NCBI RefSeq assembly: GCF_003711515.1 | Contig: NW_021167088.1 | Span: 706,351 to 770,350 of the forward strand | DNA: 64,000 nucleotides | Direction of reading: 5' to 3' | From: Sodiomyces alkalinus F11 | Lineage: Eukaryota > Ascomycota > Sordariomycetes > Glomerellales > Plectosphaerellaceae | Shown here: one piece after another, positions 56,024 to 64,000 of the stretch | Layout of the letters: every line of letters starts with the position of its first letter | How positions within the stretch are numbered: position 1 is the stretch's first letter | Position numbers and translations under genes: made by a program | The notes under the pieces: model-generated | Seen by the model: the letters and a program-made list of their open reading frames with translations, nothing else | Databases searched by the model: none | Told to the model about the DNA's origin: nothing

Positions 56024-57734
56024 TTAGAGCAGAAGGGCCGCGGCGGCGACAATGACGATGGAGGAGAAGTAAGCCCCGCCTCCGACACCGACACCGAAAA
56101 GCTCAGCCCGCTTCTCACCACCGGAGACCAGAACGGCCGTCGTGGTGGTGGCATTGGAGAAGGACATCGCCGGACCGGACGTCCCGGTCGAGAGGAGCGT
56201 GGTGATGGTAGTGCCGTTCGCCCTGGGGAAGACGGGAACAGGCGTGACCGCGTGGTCAGAGGCGCCGGTCAGGGTAACGGTGCGGGTGATGGTGACCAGC
56301 TCCTGGCTAAGCTCGGCCTCGGCCGTCTCCTGCTCAATGACGGAGCCGTTGACGGTCGCGAGGATGGTGCGGGTGACCATCTCGGTGTGGGTGATGGTAT
56401 GGTGCTCCGTGACGGCGACAACATCGCTGGGAGGGATGTAAGTGACGGGAGTCGTAAATGTGACCGTCTCGGAGCGAGGGGAAGTTTGGTTGGCCGGGTG
56501 AACTGTAACCGTGACCTCAACGCCAACGGTAGTAGTGTAGCCACCGATCACGGGGGTGGTCACTTCAGTGTTGACCTCAGGAGCCTCAAGGACCCCAACC
56601 TCGGTGGAGCAGTCGGTCATGGTCGACGTCACGGTGCTGGGCTCCTTGTCCTGGCCAAAGGGCTTGAAAATGCCAGTGGTCTTGGCTTCCGTGGCAGTGG
56701 GAGTGACGGTCTGAGTGACGGTGATGTAGACCGTCCCGGAAAGCTCAGATTCATCATCAGGATGCTCAGTCGACTGGGGCATGAGGGTAGTGTAGACGGT
56801 GTTATCTCGTGTGATGTGGATGGTACTAGTGCTACCGACGACGGTAGTGGTAGACTCGATCGTCGAGACGACCCCAGAGCCGGTGGTGTTAGACTTGACA
56901 AGAGGATGATCCTCAGTGACCGTACGGGTCAAGGTGACAGTGGGGGTGAATGTCACCGTGGTGTCGCTCCAGGTCTCCTGTCCAGTACCCGAGATGGTAG
57001 CATTGGCGGGATTCGCGGAAAGAATGGCAGTCTCAGTGGGAGACGGGATTTGGTCCTCAGTGACAGTCACGGTGGCAATCACAACAGAAATGGCACTCGT
57101 CAGGCTGATGTCCCCATGGTGAGTAACGGTGCTGCCCACAACGGTTTCCATGACTTGGCCGGTAATGACAGTGGTGTTGAGCCGCCTATTAATACGTTAT
57201 ATCTGTCAGTGACCGAACAGGCGGATCTTAACATGAGGGACAGACTCACGTGGAGGTAGTCTGGGTCTCGACTTCATCAAAGGGGGCAGCGGTGACAGTC
57301 TTAATCTGGTTCAGGGTCGAGGTCAAGGTAACAACTTCAACTGGGTTGCCGGTTCCATGGGGAAAATGGGTAGCGCGGGTGGCATTGGGGAAGCCGTAAG
57401 TGTGATTACCAGCATTGAGGGCCCGAACCATGAGCTGGGCAACATCAAGATCCTCAGTCACAGTGGAAGTGCTGGCAGGAGTCATGGGAAAAGCTGGCTT
57501 CAAGTTAGAGGAGGCCAGTTTTTCAGAATATGGGACTGGGAGCCTTCTTGACGAACCGGAGATGATGAGTCCAACTCCAAGGGCAATTACAATGAGGAAC
57601 TCAATGGCGAGGACGATGACACAGCAACGGGAGACAGCAGGCGTCTTCTTCCGATAACGAACAAGAGCATCATTCTGCGAGAGGCCCTTCTCTCCCTGGT
57701 CAGGAAAAGAGCCCATTTCAGTTCCGTAATTCAT
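56024..57734 (-). CDS. Ser/Thr-rich surface protein with N-terminal signal anchor and GPI-like tail
   Basis: Exons on the - strand are 57734-57250 and 57185-56024 (548 aa); the donor is GTGAGT and the acceptor AATAG, and the junction reads QTTSTRLNTTVITG in frame. Residues about 36-59 form a hydrophobic segment (VIVLAIEFLIVIALGVGLII) with basic RYRKK before it, i.e. a signal anchor. The ectodomain is almost all Thr, Ser, Val and Pro with repeated VTVT, TVT-T and TEH units and several N-X-S/T sites, typical of O-mannosylated fungal wall proteins. The end, VGVGGGAYFSSIVIVAAAALLL, looks like a GPI addition signal. No enzyme domain is seen. A wall or adhesion role is inferred from composition only. 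The family is unknown to me. Confidence 0.75.
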
Positions 57735-57810
57735 CTGTTGGAATCGCAGAATATCTGTGAGCACTGAGCACAAAGTAAGAGAGGTGGGAACAGTGGGAAA
57801 CAAGACTTAC
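57735..57810 (-). other. Probable 5' UTR intron ending directly at the start codon
   Basis: On the - strand GTAAGTCTTG begins at 57810 and CCAACAG ends at 57735, directly before the ATG of the surface protein. An ATG inside it (57803) is in frame with the CDS, so failure to splice would add 23 residues. The 76-nt length is normal for this genome's introns. Confidence 0.55.
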
Positions 57811-60783
57811 TTTCGATGGCTCACCCCTTGGGTCAGGTTACCTTATCTGCTCGGATAATGATTAACCAGGTGATGGTGCGTGGTTATGGAGTTGTGCGTG
57901 ATGTGTGATAGAAGATTTATGGGCAAGTGAGTGAATAGCAGAGTAAATAAAGAGAGAGGAGAGGGAACTGGATAAAGAGAGTGAGCGGTGATAGGGGAGT
58001 AGAGAAAAGAGATAGAAGAAGAGGGAGAGGAGGTAAAGATAGGATAGGCATAAGAGGGCAAGGGAAAATAAACCAGTGTGCCGAAGATAGGGCCATAAAC
58101 AGGCAGGCACGAAACAGGATATGACCGGAGCACTTTATATTAACCGACGGCAGGCACGCAATTTCCCAAAGAAGAAAGGAAAGAGAAGGGAGGGACAACG
58201 TGTAGAAGAAAGGGAACTGAGGGAAGGAAGCACAAGGCATGTGTTTAGGGCATCAAAATAAAGGAAGGAACACAGAGAGTTGATTCTTTATGTTCTGGGA
58301 AGTCACGCGAGGAAGAAGAAAGACTTGCAGACACTAGACAGAGGTATAGAGTGTTTTTGTTGATATACGAAGCATAAAACCCCGTCTGCGTCAAGTCAAG
58401 TGAAAGTGAGGGTACCTTATACGGGAACAGGTCGTTATCTGTATGTTATGAAGAAGATTCAACTTACTCCGAGTGACAGGGCGGCTTGTTTGAAATCACG
58501 GAGATGCAAGTTAGACAGCTAGAATGCAAGAGGTTGTCAGAACAGTAAACAGCGTAAACACTTGGGAAGACGATCGTGGTTATGGCAGTGGTGGATAGGG
58601 GTGTAGAACTGACCTGGTATTGGGCATAGGCTGGAGATGAGTTATGAACGAAGGGAAGTTAGAGGCCAGCAACCACGAGGGAGAAAGTTGTTCATGTAGT
58701 GCGGATGGAAGGAGCTTGCTGATCTATAATTTACAACATCCGTGAAGCATATGACACAGGCAGCCCTGATCTCCTAGTCAGATGAAGATTGTTGTTGGCT
58801 ATGACTGTCTACTTTAGTACTTACATTAGAGACAAGTTAAGAAGCTGGACTCTACTTAGATGAGATTCGTGGTTGTGTTGAAGGTGTTAATATTCGCCTC
58901 TTGGCTGTTTCTTATGCTTAAACTCTTCACCCCCCCCCCCCCCCCCCCCGGACAACTGTTGTTGCAAAAGGGCAGAAGACCTAGGAGAGTCCTGGTTGAA
59001 CGTAGCTAACTATGCATGCCGCCTAGAGTTCCGCCTCCTGAAACATTTTGTGATTCTTTTTGTGATGTGATAGACTAGGCTAGGTTGTCAGGTTTATATA
59101 TATATATAAGTATATACGTCCGGCTTATCGGAGACGGGAAGCTACCGCGGTTTCAGGCCCGCCCAGCCAATTCGTTGGCTTGGCCTCTTATAGACACAAT
59201 TCCAAAGAGAATAAAAGGGAAAGTTTCGGCCTCTCGTTGTCAAGGTCTTATGCCTTATGAAGTTCTCCCATCGGAGGAGTTCCAACTTACCTTACGTAGT
59301 GGAGCGTGGGAGTTCCTCAAAACTAAGGGGCTGAGATGGTATACCGTATGGACAACTCGTCCGGTGTCTAGTATCCCGGAAGACGGGTTCATAGAATCCA
59401 ATCAAACAATTAGTATACGATATGGACTCAATGGGGGCATAAAAAGCTGAACCTGATGACACTTGCGCGATGAGAATCACTCAACCCCAGGTCAAGACCT
59501 ATTATAAAACTCATATAGCCTCTCTTGTAAGTTTAAACAATACGAGCTAATCTCACGACCTGCAGATGTGGGTAATTTGTAAAGAAGGTTGCTATCGCGA
59601 CGAATGTGGCGAACAGGTAGCGAAGTTTGCCGTCTGCAGCAGACCACCTGAAGCCTTCAGTAAGAGTTGCTTGAAGTCACATCCCGGTCCATATGCGTAG
59701 TACGTTCCAGTTGTTATGACCTAATATTGGGCCAAAATGGAAGTGCACGAAAGCGTTTATGAATGACAAAAGACCTGACAATGTTGCGGTGACGGTGACA
59801 CAAGAACCCTCAAGCCTGGAAAGCAGGAGATCGGTATTGGATATTCTTGAGTTAAAATGATACTGATAGTCTGGAGAGATGGAACATGAGAAACGAGGAA
59901 TATGTTATGGTTGAGAACTTGAGTGAGGAGGAGAATATGTACTTCGTAACATAGCAGGACAGGGGGAGCTGGGGGAGCTTGGACCAACTACCCGCTAACT
60001 GGTCCACGGGTTACATCCTCCCACGCGCCACGGTCGCGTTATTACCTAGGTATTATCTCCCGCCTATCTCACTCACAGACAGAGTACATAAGGTATTCCA
60101 TAAGGTACCGACGCCAAGGAAGCACAAGTTGATACGTAGTGCCTCCGTACGGAATACTGTACGAAGTAGGCATAGTACACTACCTTTTCCCCTGCCCCCT
60201 TACAGTACCAATGCAGGTACCTGTCTTCTCAATCCGGTAGTACTTCAAGTACCTGGTACTTTGTCGCAATAATCGTGGGAAAGCGCAACCCACCAACCTC
60301 CCTCCTCCCCAAGAAAGTCCAATACGCCAAGTAATACGTACGACTCCGTACTTCGTACATTGAGCATTGAGCCGCCCTCGATTACCCTCCTCTAATCTGT
60401 CCTTCACCTATTCCCCCCCCCGCCATCTAAACTTCACATCTCCCGTCTCCAGTCTTAAGGAGCTTGTTTTATTGTATTTTCAGAATTCATTGTACAAATT
60501 CTCTACTGCGGCAGGTTTTTTCCTTCCTATTTTTGCAGTACTCGACGCGAACGCCATTGATCAGTCCAATTTTGATCCCACACCTCGCATGATCCTCCAC
60601 GCGACTTGCCTCCCGTCTCTTCGTTCTCCTCCCTCCACTCCTGCGCATCCGACGAAACTCACGCTCGTCCTGTCATCGGTGTCCTGAAGGACCCGACCGT
60701 CTTTCTGAACCAGAAACTTAGTAGCTCGCTTCTACGCATTCTCCCAAATCTATACTGCACGATCAGGCGGCACGCCGCATCCG
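57811..60783. other. 3.0-kb intergenic stretch between divergent genes
   Basis: The left third is purine-rich on the + strand (57,940-58,330) and is the upstream side of the surface-protein gene. A C20 homopolymer is at 58,930-58,949 and a short (TA)n at 59,094-59,107. ACTTCGTAC motifs occur at about 59,940, 60,160 and 60,350. The right end is the PDS5 leader. Open frames of up to 121 codons have no family resemblance. Confidence 0.5.
58930..58949. repeat. C20 homopolymer
   Basis: Twenty consecutive C in the intergenic DNA between the surface protein and PDS5. The exact length is likely to be uncertain in sequence data. Confidence 0.9.
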
Positions 60784-63700
60784 ATGGCCCGTGGACGCAG
60801 ACGCGGCCGCGACAAGGCCGCCGAGCCCGAGGAGCCGGAACAAGTAGAAATTGCGGAGGAGCAAGCGCAGGTGGAAGAACACGCCGAAGAGGAGCCAGCG
60901 GCAGAAGATGCCGACCAAGATGTGGAAATGCCAGACCCCGCCTCTGAACACGAGCCGGAAGTGCCAGGCGAGTTGCTGAGCTTGAAGTTCGACGAGGAAC
61001 TGACCTGGAGACCGGGCAAGCCCATTCCTCTCCAGACTCTTCTTGGTCGCCTCGAGCGTCTCTCCCAGGAGCTCAGCAGCATGGAGCAGGACCATGTTGA
61101 CCTGGATTCTCTCGCCGACGTCTCCCATGCCCTCGGTCAGCGCAACCTATTGACCCATAAGGACCAGGGCGTCAAAGCATACGTCGCTGCCTGCATTGTC
61201 GACATACTGCAGCTATCTGCCCCCGACGCCCCTTTCACCTCGGACCAGCTGAAGGTTTGTTTTGTTGTGCTCCTTTTACCCCGAATACTTGCATTTTGCA
61301 TTGCATTCCTTGGTCAGCCCAGGCCCCAGCCCCAGGCTCAGGAAACCCGACTAACTGACGGACGTCTGCCTTCATAGATCTTTTTTACCATGCTCGTTTC
61401 GCACATCTTCCCTTGCCTCGGCGACCAATCTCATCCGTACCATAACCAACACAAGTACATTCTCGCCTCCTTGGCCGAGGTCCAGAGCATTCTTCTCATC
61501 AACGACGTCGACGGCGCCGACGACTTGCTCTTGCGTCTCTTCTCCGCTTTCTTCGACACTGCCTCCGGCACCGGGCTCGAACAAGGCGTAGCCAAAGACA
61601 TTGGCGCTTCCATGACCGAAATCTTGGTCGCTCTGATTGAACACTCCAGCGGAGTGAGCCCCAAGATTATTGAGGTCATCATGGCCCAGTTCCTCCGCGC
61701 CGCTCCTCCTGGCGGTGCCCATGCGCGTGGAGATCGCTCGGGCCATCACGCCGCCCAGCAATCAACCCTTCTCCTCAAGTCCGAGCCCCCCGCCTACCTC
61801 ATGGCCAAGGAAATCTGCAACCAGTGCTCCGATAAGATGGTACAGTACGTGAGCCAGTACTTCAGCGACGTCATCATAGACGCCTCCCGCTTCGCCGTCA
61901 AGTCCAATGGGCACCGCCACGACGACGAGCACGACGACGACGATGGTCCCAGGGGTCCTACCGAGGCCGAGCTGAAGGAATTGAGGAAAGCACATCTCCT
62001 CATCAAGGAGCTATGGCGCGCCGCTCCCGACGTCCTTCAGAATGTCATCCCTCAGGTTGAGGCCGAGCTGTCCGCCGACAACGTCGAGCTTCGCCAGATC
62101 GCCACCGAAACCCTGGGAGATATGATTGCCGGTATTGGAGCGGCGGGCCCGCCTCCCGCCCCGATCATCGACCCTGCCGCCTACCCCCCGCTGCGGTTAT
62201 CAGACGAGGAGCCCGACACGACGACTGCGACCAGCGCTCTTACCACCCCTCTATCCCCGCAATCCTTTGCGCAGACCCACGCAGTCGCCTACCACAGCTT
62301 TCTCGGCAGGAGGCAAGATAGGACGCCGGCAGTCCGTGCCGCTTGGACCACCACGGTTGGGTATATCCTGTCGACATCCGCCGGTGGCATTGGTCTGAGC
62401 AGGGAGGAGCAGGCCGAGCTGATCCGGGCCCTGGGCGACAAGCTCAACGACAGCGATGAGAGGGTCAGGTTAGCAGCCGTCCAGACCATGGAGCTCTTCG
62501 GCTTTCGCGATTTCGTCCTGAAGCTTGGCCCCACGGGGGGTATCGACAAAGAAGGCTCCATACTCCGTAGCCTGGCCGATAGATGTCGCGATAAACGACC
62601 GGCAGTACGCGTCGATGCCATGACCTTCCTTGGGAATCTCTGGGGGGTCGGAGCGGGTGAGCTGGCCAGTGGTCAAGACGTGGTGATGCCCCTCAACGGC
62701 ATCCCCTCGGTCGTGTACAAAGCCTGGTATGCCAACGATCTGGAGCTGAACATCCTCATCGATCGGGTCATTTTCGAATGTTTGTTGCCACTTTCGTTCC
62801 CGCCCATCAAGAGCAAGGGTACCAAGGCCTCGGCAAGCCAAAGCCAGCCCAGCGGCACCGGAACTGTGTCCGATCAAGACCGAATACGCGCCGAGAGAAT
62901 CCTGCTGCTCGTTCAGTCTCTCGACCCACAGGCGAAGAAGTCCTTCTTTACTATGCAGGCCCGGCAACCGCAGTTCGCCGGCGTCCTGGAGGCTTTCATA
63001 AAGCAATGCGAGGCATACAACGGGGGTGTCATGGACGGCGCTGGTCCGAGGAAGACGGCCGCCCTGGAGAAGACCATTCAGTACATCGCTCAGTTTTTCC
63101 CCGATGCGGCCAAGGTCAAATCGGATCTGTACAAGTTTGCCAAGGCGAACGACCGCAGGAATTACCAGCTCATCAGGTTCTCCATTGGTTCCGAGAACGA
63201 TTATAAAACAGTGCGCGGCGGCATCAAGGAGCTCGTTAAACGAATGCAGGGGGGGCCCGCGGCGAGCGCCCTCGACACTCTCATCCCATTTCTTTACCGT
63301 TCGGCCTGTCTCATTTTCAACCGAAGCCATCTCTCCACCATTCTCGACTACTCGAAGACCGACAAGGACGGTTTCGGCCCAGTGGCCCACGAGATCTTAC
63401 ACGAGATTTCTCTACGCAACCCCGACATGTTCAAGACCTTTGTCGTGGATCTCTGTAAGGAGCTTGTCCAACAGTCGCCGTCCGAGCACAATGAGAACGA
63501 CCCGGCTGTCGTGGACATTCTGCGGGCTTGCTCGGCCTTCGCAAAGAAGTACCCCGATGAAATCCCTAATACCAAGGAGTTCGGCCGGGCTCTCACGAGC
63601 TACGCTCAATTCGGTCGGCCTGTCAAGGCGGCCAAGTACGCCATCAAAATCCTCCTAGCCAAGGGGGACAAACAAGGCCTCGTTCTGGCGACATCGCTGT

Positions 63701-64000
63701 TCGATAGGGTTATGGCGAATTTCGAATACGGCTCGCCTTACTTCCTGAACAAGCTACAGTGCTTGGCCCAGCTCTATCTCCAGGCGCCCAAGGTGACGGA
63801 AGGGTCCGACCAGGAGATCGTGGACATGGCCGTCCAGAAAATCGCCCGTCAAGTTCGCACCGAGGCGTCGGATAAGGACCCCGAATGGGTAGACGACGCC
63901 GACATGGACGAAGAGCTTCGGGCCAAAGAACTGTCCCTGCGCATTGCTGTCAATCGAGTCCGGAGCGTCGAAGACGTCGAGGAGGCAAAGGCCCAGGCCG
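60784..64000 (+). CDS. PDS5: Sister chromatid cohesion protein PDS5 (Spo76/BimD), 5' part
   Basis: PDS5 is a HEAT-repeat regulator that binds cohesin in the nucleus, helps maintain cohesion and works with Wapl in its release. Exons are 60784-61254 and 61378 to beyond the window edge, so at least 1,031 residues are visible (fungal PDS5 is usually about 1,400-1,550). The intron has GTTTGT, a CTAACTGAC branch region and CATAG. After an acidic low-complexity N-terminus (about 10-60) come HKDQGVKAYVAACIVDILQL and DAPFTSDQLKIFFTMLVSHI, the characteristic start of the family's HEAT array. Further repeats include LNDSDERVRLAAVQTMELFG and CRDKRPAVRVDAMTFLGNLW. An acidic His/Asp loop (HRHDDEHDDDD) is inserted in the first third. 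The gene is cut by the window end, not broken. Confidence 0.9.

Noticed and set aside
55976..57259. 427-codon + strand ORF
   Set aside because: It is antisense to the spliced Ser/Thr-rich surface protein. Thr/Val-rich repeats leave the complement open, its composition is Gly/Asp/Arg-rich without a family pattern, and the other strand has clean splice sites and a membrane anchor.
62470..63390. 306-codon - strand ORF
   Set aside because: It is the complement of the PDS5 coding frame, which shows HEAT-repeat conservation; the antisense frame resembles nothing.

Overview
The window is nuclear DNA from a filamentous ascomycete, most likely a Sordariomycete. I base that on short introns with GT...AG ends and CTGAC or CTAAC branch sites, on the protein families present, and on an inactivated repeat block with the CpA-to-TpA pattern of repeat-induced point mutation (RIP). 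I cannot name a genus. Intergenic DNA carries many copies of short motifs such as TACGGAGTA, ACTTCGTAC and CCTAGGTA.

Bases 1 to about 9,990 are dead mobile DNA. The left part is the 3' half of a Ty1/Copia LTR retrotransposon on the + strand: reverse transcriptase, RNase H and a probable 3' LTR ending near 2,964. The rest is a Helitron on the - strand. Its RepHel gene reads from an N-terminal region near 9,000, through the Rep-side region near 7,000, to a PIF1-type helicase ending near 4,830. Both reading frames are full of TAG and TAA where glutamine is expected, as RIP produces. The transition to ordinary sequence is sharp at 9.93 to 9.99 kb.

From 10.5 kb onward the window holds ordinary housekeeping genes: NUDT21/CFIm25 (pre-mRNA 3' processing), a YjbQ/UPF0047 protein, NDUFS6 (complex I), an MPP6-like exosome cofactor with a zinc knuckle, the insulinase STE23, a DUSP-USP deubiquitinase of the Ubp12/USP15 type, a cAMP phosphodiesterase with a receiver-like N-terminus, RMI1, SKI3, an intron-containing tRNA-Ile(AAU), a DUF5321-like mitochondrial membrane protein, a SIRT4-like sirtuin, a mitochondrial-type CDF metal transporter, xylulokinase, a Ser/Thr-rich surface protein and the first 1,031 codons of PDS5. 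Exon boundaries were worked out by hand from splice signals, reading frame and family conservation.

The genes are not co-functional in the way of an operon or a metabolite cluster. Loose themes are RNA processing and decay (NUDT21, MPP6, SKI3), genome maintenance (RMI1, PDS5) and mitochondria (NDUFS6, DUF5321, SIRT4, metal transporter). I found no CRISPR array, rRNA, biosynthetic cluster or convincing new multigene system. The best leads are the zinc-knuckle MPP6, the receiver-like domain on the phosphodiesterase, three in-frame stop-free introns, and the Helitron/Copia junction. A 70-base run of N lies at 39,619-39,688.
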